DNA of 64,000 nucleotides, taken from assembly GCF_000576595.1 (NCBI RefSeq), contig NZ_AWSA01000023.1, positions 1-64,000 on the forward strand. The letters are read 5' to 3'. A program made the position numbers and the translations under genes. Under the pieces are notes generated by a model. That model was not told where the DNA came from, searched no databases, and worked only from the letters and a program-made list of their open reading frames with translations. This stretch comes from Intrasporangium oryzae NRRL B-24470. Its GTDB lineage: Bacteria; Actinomycetota; Actinomycetes; Actinomycetales; Dermatophilaceae. Of the stretch, positions 8,061 to 16,983 are shown one piece after another (within the stretch, counting starts at the first letter, position 1; the number at the start of each line of letters is the position of its first letter).

Positions 8061-9869
8061 TCAGCGCACGGCCGCGATGTCGAGGGCCCAGACGGGGTTG
8101 ACCGCGAGCTGGCTCACGCGTGAGCCGTGGGCGTAGTGGGTCATCGGCTGGATCAGGGGCACGAAGGGCGAGCTCTCGTTCATCGCGTCCTGCCACGCCC
8201 GGTATGCCGCCGCGCGGTCGGCGCCGTAGGCCTCCTGGGCGGCGGCCGTCAGGGCGTCGAGGTCGGGGTCGATACCGCGTGGCCACCGTGCGCGTTGGGC
8301 GACGAGACCGCCGGGGGCGAAGGCGAGCTGGTTCTCCGGGTCGGGGAAGTCGGGACTCCAGCCCCAGAGACCCATGGCGTCGCCCCCGGCGCGGTAGGTC
8401 ACGAGGGCACTGGCGGCCGGCGCGGGCGCGAGGATGACTCGGATCCCCACGGCGGCGAGCTGCCGCTGGAGGGCGGAGGCGATCGTTGCCGGCGGGATGC
8501 CCTGGATCGGCAGGTCCCTGGCGAAGGCGAGCGGGATCGGCTGGCCGCGGTAGCCGGAGCGTGCGAGGGCCGCGCGGGCAGCCGCGGGGTCCGGCCCCGC
8601 CGCCGGGGCTTGCGTCAGCGGCGGGGTGGGGATCCCCCCGAGCGTCGGGGCCGGGGTCCCCGTCGGCGTCGCTGCAGGGCGCGCGGTCCCAGACCCACCC
8701 GGCCCGGAGGCCGTGGTGCTCGGCGTCGGGCCGGTGGACGGGGGCGGTGCGGGGTTGACGACAGCGGGAAGAGCGCCGACGAGACCGGCCGGGATCAGAC
8801 CGCGGGCCGGGAGCGCGTCGCCGGCCGCGAGCCCGAGCGCAGCACGGTCGACGCCGAGGCGCACCGCCTCGACGAAGTCGGGGTTGGCCGTCCACGCGTT
8901 GACCCTCGGGTCGCGGTTGAGGAGGAGGAAGGCGGTCGAGAACGATCGCTCGGACTGGACGGTGACGGGCGGGGTGGAGCGCTTCGCCTCAGCCGCCGAC
9001 GCCTGCGCGGGCGAGAGGTCGAGGGCGACGTCTGCGGCGCCCGACTGGAGGTCGGCCAGCTGCTTGGCCGGGGCCGCGTTGCGCACGAGGACCTCCGGGA
9101 ACGCGACGGCCGGACCGGTCCAGTAGGGGTTGCGTGCCAGTCGGATCGCTCCTGGCTCGACCCCGGCGATGACGTAGGGGCCCGAGCCGGCGGACGTCCG
9201 GTCGAGCCAGGGCCTGGCCGTGTCGAGAGGGCCGATCGTGCCGCCGTGCGCCTTGACCGCAGCGGAGTTGAGGATGCCGAGGGACGGGTTGGCGAGGACC
9301 GCGGGGAGCGAGAAGTTCGACCCCGGCGAGGTGAGGGTCAGGGTCCGGTCGTCGACCTTCTTCGCGTTGACCGTGCCGAGGATCGCGGCGGTCGGGCCGC
9401 CGAGACCCATCGCGCGGTCGAGGGTGAAGATGACGTCGTCGGTCGTGATGGGGGTGCCGTCGGAGAAGCGGACGCCCTTCTTGAGGCGGAGCGTCAGCCA
9501 CTTGCCCTCGGGAGCCATGGTGAACTCGGCGAGACCGGCCACGGGAGTCTGCTGGTCGGCACCGTCGAAGGTCGTCAGGGTCTGGTACACCGAACGAGAC
9601 ACGAGCGCGCCGCTCCGCTCGAACTGACGGGTCGGGTCGAGCGTGGTGTGCTCGAACACGGTCTCGACGACGAGCGGCTCGACCGCCCCGCTCGTCGCCG
9701 AGGTGGGCTCCTGCACCGTGCCCACGCTCGTCGCGTCGTCGCCCGACCCGGTCACGGCGCTGCTCGCCCCGCTCGTCATCGAGCCGGCCGTCGTGCACGC
9801 GGTCGCGCCGACGGTGCCGACGAGCCCGAGAGCGCAGAGCACCGCGACGCGGGCAGCGGGTCGGCGCAT
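8061..9869 (-). CDS. ABC transporter substrate-binding lipoprotein, family 5 (peptide/opine type)
   Basis: The protein has 602 residues. A signal peptide ends in a lipobox with the lipidated cysteine at about 25 (GATAC). The mature part has the SBP_bac_5 signature (VRFSDGTPITTDDVIFTLDR) and the long two-lobe layout of oligopeptide or nickel binding proteins. A serine/threonine/proline-rich insert near 400-450 is unusual and may be a flexible loop. The ATG at 9869 gives the lipoprotein signal; the longer frame to 10043 does not. No permease or ATPase gene is adjacent, so it is an orphan binding protein, or it serves a transporter encoded elsewhere. Confidence 0.82.
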   Translation of the reverse strand: MRRPAARVAVLCALGLVGTVGATACTTAGSMTSGASSAVTGSGDDATSVGTVQEPTSATSGAVEPLVVETVFEHTTLDPTRQFERSGALVSRSVYQTLTTFDGADQQTPVAGLAEFTMAPEGKWLTLRLKKGVRFSDGTPITTDDVIFTLDRAMGLGGPTAAILGTVNAKKVDDRTLTLTSPGSNFSLPAVLANPSLGILNSAAVKAHGGTIGPLDTARPWLDRTSAGSGPYVIAGVEPGAIRLARNPYWTGPAVAFPEVLVRNAAPAKQLADLQSGAADVALDLSPAQASAAEAKRSTPPVTVQSERSFSTAFLLLNRDPRVNAWTANPDFVEAVRLGVDRAALGLAAGDALPARGLIPAGLVGALPAVVNPAPPPSTGPTPSTTASGPGGSGTARPAATPTGTPAPTLGGIPTPPLTQAPAAGPDPAAARAALARSGYRGQPIPLAFARDLPIQGIPPATIASALQRQLAAVGIRVILAPAPAASALVTYRAGGDAMGLWGWSPDFPDPENQLAFAPGGLVAQRARWPRGIDPDLDALTAAAQEAYGADRAAAYRAWQDAMNESSPFVPLIQPMTHYAHGSRVSQLAVNPVWALDIAAVR

Positions 9870-9969
9870 GGGCGAGGTCCTCACGATGGGTCGCGCCGGG
9901 CAGCGGAGGCGGCGCAGAGACAGGTCGGCGGGGGCGCCACGCCCCCGGCCTTCGCGAAAGTCTATCGGC

Positions 9970-10374
9970 TCACCGAGGGCCGCCCGCCTGCGTGGACGCG
10001 GCCGGGGCAAGGAGCAGGTACGCCTGGGCGACGAGGACCACACCGATGGCGACCCACTTGCCGGGGGGCAGCTCGACGCCGTAGCGCCAGCGGTCGACGA
10101 GGACGAGGCCCACCTGCAGGATGACGACCCAGCCCATGGTCACGAGAGCGAGCTCGGCGTAGCGCAGGGACGAGGCGTAGACCCAGAAGAGGACGAGGAA
10201 GGCACCGGCGCCGAGGACGAGAGCGCGGACGTTGCCGTTCTCGGCCCACTCCTTGGCGAGGATCGCGCCCGCGAGGTCGAGCCCGGCGAGGAAGACCATG
10301 GCGAGCGTCGCGACGAGAGGGACCGGCCAGCCGGTCGGCGCCTTGATGAGCGGGAACACGTCGGTCGCACTCAT
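9970..10374 (-). CDS. SMR/EamA-like four-helix membrane protein
   Basis: A 134-residue protein with four predicted membrane helices separated by short loops (about 20-40, 50-68, 75-92 and 107-123). Size and helix spacing resemble small multidrug-resistance transporters, but I do not see the conserved membrane glutamate of EmrE in helix 1; the family assignment is therefore loose. It lies 100 bases upstream of the binding-protein gene on the same strand and may share its transcript. Substrate unknown. Confidence 0.6.
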   Translation of the reverse strand: MSATDVFPLIKAPTGWPVPLVATLAMVFLAGLDLAGAILAKEWAENGNVRALVLGAGAFLVLFWVYASSLRYAELALVTMGWVVILQVGLVLVDRWRYGVELPPGKWVAIGVVLVAQAYLLLAPAASTQAGGPR

Positions 10375-10566
10375 GGGTCACACCACCTCTCCGAGCGGGC
10401 CCGCTGACGCGAGCCGTGGAGATCAGAGCCGTCCGCGAGGGCTCTGATACGCGCCCGCCTGGGACTAGCCCGTCCCGTATGCCGCTGGGCCGGCTCTCGC
10501 AGGCGGGCGGGCGCCCGCTGAGGCGGCATCACCGGAGCCCGGCGCCGGAGGGTCCGGCCGGGTCCG

Positions 10567-11319
10567 TCAGGCGGGGTCGGCGAACGCGACGACGAAGCGG
10601 CGCAGGACGTCGTGGGCGGCGGACACGTCGACGTCCCGGGCCCCTTCGACGAGGTCCTCGAGCTCGTCGGGGTGGAAGTAGCCGTGGCTGGCGTAGGCGC
10701 GGATGCGCTCGACGAAGGTCTCGACCTCGAGCTCGGGGTGGAACTGCGTCACGTAGGCACGACGCCCGATCCGGTAGGCCTGGACCGGGCAGGCGTCGTT
10801 CGTCGCGAGGAGGACCGCGCCGTCCGGCATACGGCGGCACGACTCCTTGTGACCGACGAAGGCTGCGAATCGCTCAGGCAGACCGCCGAACACGGGGTCG
10901 GTGGCAGCGGCCTCCGTGAGCCGGATCGTCGCCTCCCCCACGGGCTCGCCGAGCTCGCGGTCGACGACGCCGCCGAGCGCGAGGGCCGTGACGCCGATGC
11001 CGTAGCAGAGGCCGAGGTACGGGACGTCACGGGCGACGAGCTCTCGGACGAGCCCGGCCAGCTCCGCCTCGACGCGGACCTGGACCGCGGACTTCGACTC
11101 CGGAGGGTCCGTGACCGTGAAGGGACTGCCCCCGACGACGACTCCGGCGAACCGGTCGAGGTCGAGCGGGGTGAAGGGCCCCTGCTCCATGCGGACGTGC
11201 TCCACGGCGTCGCGGGGGAGGCCGCTCAGGCGCAGGAAGCTGTCGAGCTCGCGCCGGGCGAGGTGGTCGTCGGCGCGAGAGCTGAGCAGGACGAAAGGGC
11301 GTGGGGTCGTCCGGCTCAC
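10567..11319 (-). CDS. Class I glutamine amidotransferase (stand-alone)
   Basis: A 250-residue protein with the full catalytic triad of class I glutaminases: the nucleophile in GLCYG (Cys105) and the pair in FHPE (His194, Glu196). It has no synthetase domain, so it would release ammonia for a partner or act as a gamma-glutamyl hydrolase. The GTG at 11319 overlaps the stop of the esterase gene upstream by 4 bases, which makes it the last member of the five-gene ATP-grasp operon. An ammonia donor or glutamyl transfer role for the ATP-grasp product is the obvious inference. Confidence 0.8.
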   Translation of the reverse strand: MSRTTPRPFVLLSSRADDHLARRELDSFLRLSGLPRDAVEHVRMEQGPFTPLDLDRFAGVVVGGSPFTVTDPPESKSAVQVRVEAELAGLVRELVARDVPYLGLCYGIGVTALALGGVVDRELGEPVGEATIRLTEAAATDPVFGGLPERFAAFVGHKESCRRMPDGAVLLATNDACPVQAYRIGRRAYVTQFHPELEVETFVERIRAYASHGYFHPDELEDLVEGARDVDVSAAHDVLRRFVVAFADPA

Positions 11320-12041
11320 GGCAGGAGGTCGTCGAGGTAGAGCGGCAGCATCTCCCACCACGTCGGCCAGTCGTGGTCGTAGGCGGTCCCCCAGTCGTCG
11401 ACACGGTTGGGAATCCCCTTGGAGCCCAAGAGGTTTCCGACTGCCCACGACTCGCCGACGTCCTCCCACCGCCCGCTCCCGGAGGCGAGAATGACCATCC
11501 GCCGACGCAGCTCGTCGAGCGCCGGGCCCTCGAGCCCGGGCAGGAAGTGCAGCGGCGACGAGTAGTAGAGGTCCTCGGTGAACCGGCCGCCGATGAACTT
11601 CTCGATGGCATAGGTCCCGCTCATGCAGACGGCCGCGTCGACGAGGTGGGGGTAGCGGCAGACCATCGCGAGCGCGTTGAAGGCGCCGATCGACGCGCCC
11701 GCCGTGACGACCCGCAGGGGCCCGCCGCAGTCGGAGTGGATCGCCGGGATGACCTCGCTGGCCACGGCGTCGTGGAAGGCGTTGAAGAGGGCCAACCGGT
11801 GCTCCGGCGTCCCGACCTGCTCGGCCATGGCCCGGCCGGCGATGCTGTCGCAGGAGTACACCTTGGCGCGGCCCGCGTCGATGAGCGGCTGGACGCAGTC
11901 GATCATCCGGCGACGTTCGGCCTCCTCGGCATCACCCCCCGCCGTGGGGAAGAGCAGGACCGGCTTGCCGTACGTGCCCCAGCGGGCGACGGTCAGCTCC
12001 TGCCCGAGCCGGTCCGAGTGCCAGCGATCGGTGACCTTCAT
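11316..12041 (-). CDS. Alpha/beta-hydrolase esterase, esterase-D-like
   Basis: A 241-residue protein of the putative esterase family. The nucleophile elbow is GASIGA (Ser117), and a histidine near 225 in AYDHDWPTWW is the likely catalytic base. It belongs to a group that keeps a conserved tryptophan-rich C-terminus. There is no signal peptide, so it acts in the cytoplasm. It sits 49 bases after a second esterase and overlaps the amidotransferase by 4 bases. Its substrate is probably an intermediate or product of the ATP-grasp pathway rather than a general ester. Confidence 0.78.
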   Translation of the reverse strand: MKVTDRWHSDRLGQELTVARWGTYGKPVLLFPTAGGDAEEAERRRMIDCVQPLIDAGRAKVYSCDSIAGRAMAEQVGTPEHRLALFNAFHDAVASEVIPAIHSDCGGPLRVVTAGASIGAFNALAMVCRYPHLVDAAVCMSGTYAIEKFIGGRFTEDLYYSSPLHFLPGLEGPALDELRRRMVILASGSGRWEDVGESWAVGNLLGSKGIPNRVDDWGTAYDHDWPTWWEMLPLYLDDLLP

Positions 12042-12090
12042 GCCGTCCTGCCTTCCTCTGGTCTGTTCTGGTCCGTTCGACTGCTCCGAC

Positions 12091-13239
12091 TCACTCGTAG
12101 ACGAACTTCTGCGGCCCGGGGAAGAGCCACGAGAGGCCGTCGCCGAGCCGGTCGCGCCAGTTCTCCCAGTTGTGGCCGTCCCGGGCCTCGACGTAGTGGA
12201 CCCGCATGCCGGCGTGCCGCAGGACCGGGACCATCGAGCGGTTGGGGGTGATGAGCGGCTCGTAGACCCCGCACGACATGAAGATCCGGTCGACGACCTG
12301 TCTCGGCCGGGCCCGGAAGGCGTTGACGAACTTCACCACGGGGTCGAACGCCGGACCGCCGCCGTGCTCGAAGCCGATGTCGGTGAAGACGAGCGAGGCC
12401 GACTGGAGCAGGAGGGAGCCGAAGAAGCCGGGATAGCGGACGGCGGTCGATAGCGACGCGACGCCCCCGAAGGACGACCCCATGAGGCACCGGGCCTCGG
12501 GGGTGTCGACGAGCGGCAGCCGCTCGTTGAGCAGCGGCACGAGCTCGCGGGCGACGAAGCGCGCGTGCGGGGCGTGGTTGGGGTACTCCTTGAGCCGGTC
12601 CTTGGGCGGGACGAAGACGGCGACGAGCGGGTCGACGTCGAGGCGGTGGATGAGGTTGTCGAGGACGGTCTTCATCGCGGCGAACTGGAGGTAGTCGGTC
12701 CCGTCGTGGACGACGAGGAGGGGGTAGTTCGTCGCCCGGTTGAACCGCGCCGGCAGGTAGATCTGGACCGGCTGGTCACGGCGCAGCGCCCTGCTCCGGA
12801 CGACCTCCTCGACGAGCGTCCCGGGCCGCGCCTCGGGGTCGGGCACCACCCAGTCGGGCACGCGGTAGCCGATGGCGGCGCACACCGACGACGAGCCGAG
12901 CGGGCTGTGCGCGAGGCGCGGGTTGAGCGGGTCGTTGAACCGGTGGTACTGCTCGCCCTGCCGGGTCTCGACCTGGTATTCGACCCGGGAGCCCTCGGGC
13001 AGGACCGTCGTCACGGCCCAGAGGTCGGTGTCGCCGACCCGCTTCATCTCGAGCGGGTCGGGCAGGCCGACGACGCGGTGCCGGATCCACGCCTGGTCGA
13101 CGTGGCCACGGTAGAGGAAGGTCGCCCGCTCGCCTTCGATGATCGGTGAGCCCCACCGCGCGAGGAAGCGGTCGACGGCCGGCCCGTCGACGGGCCGCTC
13201 CCGCAGGCGGTTGATGACGAGGCGCTCGGTCGGGCTCAT
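12091..13239 (-). CDS. Enterochelin-esterase-like hydrolase with N-terminal E-set domain
   Basis: A 382-residue protein. Residues about 30-125 form an immunoglobulin-like E-set domain as in Fes and CBM48 proteins; about 150-380 form an alpha/beta hydrolase with nucleophile GSSFGG (Ser256) and a C-terminal histidine in EARDGHNW (about 356). Enterochelin esterases cleave cyclic ester siderophores, but no siderophore genes are near. The ATG at 13239 overlaps the stop of the S51 peptidase gene by 4 bases, so translation is coupled. The likely job is hydrolysis of an ester or peptide-like compound made by the operon. Confidence 0.78.
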   Translation of the reverse strand: MSPTERLVINRLRERPVDGPAVDRFLARWGSPIIEGERATFLYRGHVDQAWIRHRVVGLPDPLEMKRVGDTDLWAVTTVLPEGSRVEYQVETRQGEQYHRFNDPLNPRLAHSPLGSSSVCAAIGYRVPDWVVPDPEARPGTLVEEVVRSRALRRDQPVQIYLPARFNRATNYPLLVVHDGTDYLQFAAMKTVLDNLIHRLDVDPLVAVFVPPKDRLKEYPNHAPHARFVARELVPLLNERLPLVDTPEARCLMGSSFGGVASLSTAVRYPGFFGSLLLQSASLVFTDIGFEHGGGPAFDPVVKFVNAFRARPRQVVDRIFMSCGVYEPLITPNRSMVPVLRHAGMRVHYVEARDGHNWENWRDRLGDGLSWLFPGPQKFVYE

Positions 13240-14159
13240 GCCGCCCCCACGACCCGGACGTAGCCGTCGTCGTCGATCGTCCGGGCTCCTGCGGGCAGCT
13301 CGCCCGACCCGTCGGGGAAGCGGACGATCGCCCCGTCGTCGAGGAGGGTGAGCCGGTCGCCGGGGAAGCGGCGCGCCAGGGTCCGCATCTGCTCGCGGTC
13401 GTCGAGCCGCAGCCGGCGCTTCGCGTGGGGCAGGGCGATGACACCCGGGACGCGCCCGAGACCGGTGTCGTGGAGCTCGGCCGCCGTGACGCCCTGCGGT
13501 GCGAAGTCGTGGAAGAGGACGACCCGCTCGGTCATCGCCATCGCCCCGGCCGACCAGGCGACGACGGGCTTGTCCGCCGGGAGGGTCAGGTCGAAGACCC
13601 GAAGGGTGCGCAGCAGGGTCCGCACGTTGCCACCCGCGACCGCGACCGCCACGCAGTCGTCGAGGATCGCGCCGATCTCTCCGCGGTGCCACCCGATCGT
13701 CGGGCTCGCGAGGGGAGGGGCTACGTCGGTGACCGAGCGGTAGAGCTCGGCGAGCTGGCCGGCATACCACCCGTCGACGTCGCGGACGGCGGCGATCGCA
13801 GCGTCGACGGCCAAGGGGCCGATGCCGTGGATCGACGTGCGGTGCGTGACCTCGTGGACGGCGTCGACGGCCGACTGGAGGCGTATGCCGTAGAACGCGC
13901 GGAGCTCGTCCTGCCGGTCGCGGAAGTCGAGCGCGGCGGCGGCGAAGTGGTCGTCCTTCGTCAGGACGTCGAGCATCCGGTGGTAGAGGCGCAGGTTGCG
14001 AGCGCGCCCGTCGAGGATCGCGCTGAGCTCGCCGTCGTCGGACTCCCGCTCCTCCCAGCCGGAGTTGATGACGGCTATCGGTCCGTCGAGGTCGAGCGAG
14101 CGCACGGTCGCGCCCACGGTGGTCGTGAACCGTTGCGGCCCGAGGAGGATCGTGGTCAT
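13236..14159 (-). CDS. S51/cyanophycinase-like peptidase (type 1 amidotransferase-like fold)
   Basis: A 307-residue protein. The nucleophile motif is VVAWSAGAMAM (Ser203), and a conserved histidine follows in ALPHAKRRLRL (His245); this spacing and the serine-alanine-glycine-alanine core are those of dipeptidase E and cyanophycinase. Those enzymes cut aspartyl or isoaspartyl dipeptide bonds. The N-terminal third (1-110) is longer than in dipeptidase E. It lies 33 bases after the ATP-grasp gene and overlaps the next esterase. A peptidase trimming or recycling the ligase product is a reasonable reading; the substrate is unknown. Confidence 0.72.
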   Translation of the reverse strand: MTTILLGPQRFTTTVGATVRSLDLDGPIAVINSGWEERESDDGELSAILDGRARNLRLYHRMLDVLTKDDHFAAAALDFRDRQDELRAFYGIRLQSAVDAVHEVTHRTSIHGIGPLAVDAAIAAVRDVDGWYAGQLAELYRSVTDVAPPLASPTIGWHRGEIGAILDDCVAVAVAGGNVRTLLRTLRVFDLTLPADKPVVAWSAGAMAMTERVVLFHDFAPQGVTAAELHDTGLGRVPGVIALPHAKRRLRLDDREQMRTLARRFPGDRLTLLDDGAIVRFPDGSGELPAGARTIDDDGYVRVVGAA

Positions 14160-14192
14160 GGGACTGTCGGCGGCATCCGTCTCGGCGGTGGG

Positions 14193-15416
14193 TCAGCCGG
14201 CGTGGACGTGGATCGTGCGGCCGATGTCGTCGAGCATCGCGCGCGCCGTGTCGTAGTCGGGGTGGCGCAGGCGCACCCACGCGTTGGCCATGTAGCCGGC
14301 CTCGACCGGCTGGGTGCCATGGCCGACCGGCGGGAAGTGGCCGTCGAGGATCCACTCGCCGTAGCGGCCCTGGATCTCGTCGATGCCGGTGTAGCCCTTG
14401 ACCACCCCGTCATGGTCAGGTCGCAGCGCGACGATGCCGGCGGCATACGTCCGTCGCATCGGCTGGTCGGGCCTGCGGTGGGTGATGACGTGCGCCCACT
14501 CGCGGTAGACGTCGACGTCGTTGGCCGCGGAGTAGAGGTCCCAGGCGCCGACGCCCGGCGGGCGGACCCCGATCTCGGAGAACTTCAGGCCCTTGGGGCC
14601 GTAGAACCATTCCATGTGCGTGGCCGACGTCTCGATGCCGAGCGCCGCGATGACGCGACGGCCGAGGTCGCGCACCTCGTCGTAGAACGGGTTGCCGTCG
14701 AGCCGGTTCGTCGTGATGAACTGCGGCGAGATCCAGCGGTGGCGCATCGCCTCGAGGACGTTGGGGTAGTAGTGCGTCGCCCAGTCGTGCACAACCCGCC
14801 CGTCGAGCGTGATCGTGTCGTAGAACCCCTCGTGGCCCTCGACGAACTCCTCGATCGCGATCGACGTGGCCCCCTCGCGGGCGAAGACCTGCAGGGCCTG
14901 CACCATCTCGTCGTCGCTGTCGACGCGGACCGTGCCCTGGGCGCCCGCGCCAGCGCGTGGCTTGAGGATGAGCGGGTAGCCGACGGCATCCGCGAACGCG
15001 TGCGCCTCCTCGGCCGACTCGACGGCCGCGCTCGCGGCCGTCGGCACGCCCGCCTGGCGCAGCGCCTCCTTCATCGACGGCTTGTCGCGGCACAGCCACG
15101 TCGTGCGGACGCTCGTCCCCGGTATGCCGCACGCCTCGCGGACCTGCGCCGCCGGCATCGTGTGCGCCTCGACGGTCGCCTCGAGGGCATCGATCCAGAC
15201 CCGGTCCTGGAAGGCCCGCACGGCCTCGACCATCTGATCGACGTTGGTCACCGAGCCGACCCTCAGGTAACCGCGCATGGCGCCGAGGAGCTCCTCGCCG
15301 AGGTGCCCCTCCTCCGACTCACCGATCCCGTAGATGTTCGCGCCGACCGACGCGAGCGCGTGCACGAAGCGACGCTGGTTCGCCGGGAACGCGGGCTCCA
15401 CGAAGATGATGTTCAC
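14193..15416 (-). CDS. ATP-grasp ligase (carbamoyl-phosphate-synthase-like fold)
   Basis: A 407-residue cytoplasmic protein. A pre-ATP-grasp Rossmann part opens with VNIIFVEPAFPANQ; the ATP-binding lysine is in LILKPRAGAGAQG (Lys152), the adenine-side glutamates in EEFVEGHEG (about 189-196), and the metal-binding motif in FSEIGVRPPG (Glu281). ATP-grasp enzymes join a carboxylate to an amine or thiol through an acyl-phosphate. It is the first gene of a five-gene operon. The GTG at 15416 has GGGGAG directly abutting it, too close for a normal ribosome site; a TAGGGT -10-like box 7 bases upstream suggests a leaderless start. Confidence 0.8.
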   Translation of the reverse strand: MNIIFVEPAFPANQRRFVHALASVGANIYGIGESEEGHLGEELLGAMRGYLRVGSVTNVDQMVEAVRAFQDRVWIDALEATVEAHTMPAAQVREACGIPGTSVRTTWLCRDKPSMKEALRQAGVPTAASAAVESAEEAHAFADAVGYPLILKPRAGAGAQGTVRVDSDDEMVQALQVFAREGATSIAIEEFVEGHEGFYDTITLDGRVVHDWATHYYPNVLEAMRHRWISPQFITTNRLDGNPFYDEVRDLGRRVIAALGIETSATHMEWFYGPKGLKFSEIGVRPPGVGAWDLYSAANDVDVYREWAHVITHRRPDQPMRRTYAAGIVALRPDHDGVVKGYTGIDEIQGRYGEWILDGHFPPVGHGTQPVEAGYMANAWVRLRHPDYDTARAMLDDIGRTIHVHAG

Positions 15417-15468
15417 CTCCCCGACCCTAGGGGTGGGGTCCGGGCCGCGCCACGGATTGGCTCGGCTG

Positions 15469-15495
15469 GGCTTCCGCGGCTTCCGCGGCTTCCGG
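15469..15495. repeat. Three 9-bp direct repeats upstream of the ATP-grasp operon
   Basis: GGCTTCCGC occurs twice and GGCTTCCGG once in direct succession, about 55-80 bases upstream of the ATP-grasp start. A GTATGCCGCTGGGC copy of the common octamer follows at 15504. The rest of the 240-base gap between the divergent genes shows nothing clear. Binding of a regulator is possible but unproven. Confidence 0.4.
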
Positions 15496-15657
15496 TCGGG
15501 CGCGTATGCCGCTGGGCTGGGCTGGTGCTGCCCCTCGAAGGACCGCTCGATGGACCTTTCGCCCTGGACGGCGGGCGAAGCCTGCACCGTTCGACGGCGA
15601 CGCGCAACGCGCCCAAAGTCGGATGACCTCGGCGCCGGCATCCGAGATGCTCCGTGC

Positions 15658-16126
15658 ATGACGGCCATCGGGGAACCACGGCCACGAGACGCTCGTGCCG
15701 AGGATGTGGACCGGATCATTCCGCTCTGGGGGCTGCTCTTCGATGAGCTGCCGAACGAAACGAGTGCCTTGGCGCGACCACGCGAGGGCCTGGTTCAACC
15801 AGGTCGTCACCGACCGACACGTGGCGTGCTTCCCTGTCGTCGAGAAGGACGGCGCGATCGTCGCCTGCGCGGTCGGGACGCTGGAGCTCGGAGTGCCCAA
15901 CCCCCAGTGCCCGCGCGGGCGGACCGCCCGGCGGGCGAATGTCATCACCCTCCCCGAGCACCGCGGGCAGGGGTATGCGACTGCACTGGTCGCCTTCGTC
16001 GTCGCATGGGCACGGTCGATCGAGGCCGACCGAGTCGACCTCAGCGCCACGCCGGACGGTCAACGCCTCTAGGAGAGATCCGGGTTTGTCCTCACCTCCG
16101 CGCCGCGCATGAAGCTCGCGCTCTAG
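15658..16126 (+). pseudogene. GNAT acetyltransferase, broken by a frameshift and a premature TAG
   Basis: An N-terminal part starts at ATG 15658 (MTAIGEPRPRDARAEDVDRI) in one frame and runs to about 15769. There an extra T shifts the frame; the GNAT homology continues in the next frame with WRDHARAWFNQVV, the acetyl-CoA loop HRGQGYATALV and LSATPDGQRL. A TAG at 16070-16072 then stands where the family has tyrosine, and in-frame homology resumes (ERSGFVLTSAPRMK) to a second TAG at 16124. Two independent lesions in a recognisable gene point to a pseudogene. A sequencing error could explain the frameshift but hardly both. Confidence 0.75.
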
Positions 16127-16157
16127 CGGTGCCACATCCTTGTCTAGGATCGGCGGG

Positions 16158-16760
16158 ATGGAGACGGGCGAGATTGAGCAGGCGTACTCCTCGCTCTCTC
16201 ACCTCTACATCGACCTCTTCGGCTCGGGGCAGCACGAACACCACGACGACCTGCGATTGATCGACGATCATCTGGGGCACGTGGCGGGTCCGGTCCTGGA
16301 CCTCGGCTGCGGTCCGGGGCACCTGACGCGCTATCTGCGGTCCAGGTGCCCGGACGTCACGGGGATCGATGTGGTACCTGAGTTCATTTCCCACGCGCGA
16401 GACGCCCACCCGACGGCGAGCTTCGAGCTCGGATCGATCACCAACGTGACCCGGGCGGACGGCTCTGTGGCCGGCGCGTTGGCGTGGTACTCGCTCATCC
16501 ACTTCGATCCCGATCAGCTGGACGGCGCGCTCGCCGAGATCCGCCGCATCATGGCGCCTGGAGGCGTCCTGGTCGCGGGCTTCTTCGAGGGCGTTGACTG
16601 CGAGCCGTTCGAGCACAAGGTCATCACTGCCTATCGGTGGCCGGTCGACGAGTTCGCCCACCGCCTGGCCGAGGCAGGCTTCTCGGAGGTGGAGCGGCTC
16701 AAGCGGCCTCAGGACGGCGAGCGACGACCGCATGCCGCCATCGCGGCCACGGCCACATAG
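16158..16760 (+). CDS. Class I SAM-dependent methyltransferase
   Basis: A 200-residue protein. Motif I is VLDLGCGPGHLT (about 46-57), with GIDVVPEFI as the acidic loop after strand 2 and LAWYSLIHFD as motif post-II; IMAPGGVLVAGFF is motif III. The layout matches small-molecule methyltransferases of the methyltransferase 11/25 type. It starts at ATG 16158, 31 bases after the broken GNAT gene on the same strand. The substrate cannot be told. Confidence 0.82.
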   Translation: METGEIEQAYSSLSHLYIDLFGSGQHEHHDDLRLIDDHLGHVAGPVLDLGCGPGHLTRYLRSRCPDVTGIDVVPEFISHARDAHPTASFELGSITNVTRADGSVAGALAWYSLIHFDPDQLDGALAEIRRIMAPGGVLVAGFFEGVDCEPFEHKVITAYRWPVDEFAHRLAEAGFSEVERLKRPQDGERRPHAAIAATAT

Positions 16761-16983
16761 GCCCGATCGCCGCGCGTCGACGCTCTGCGCGCGCCCGCCG
16801 TCTCCGAAAACCTGTCGAGCCGCACTTCCGCGCGTTGTTACGGTGCTCGCGCCAACACCGCCCTGCCGAGGACCTGCCGATGTACGTCCTGTGAGACCTC
16901 TCTAGCGCTGATTCGTCGCGCGTCGCCTGTGTGCGCCGCGCTCCTTTTCGCTACGAACTTCTCACTGGAACCGGTGTATCTCT

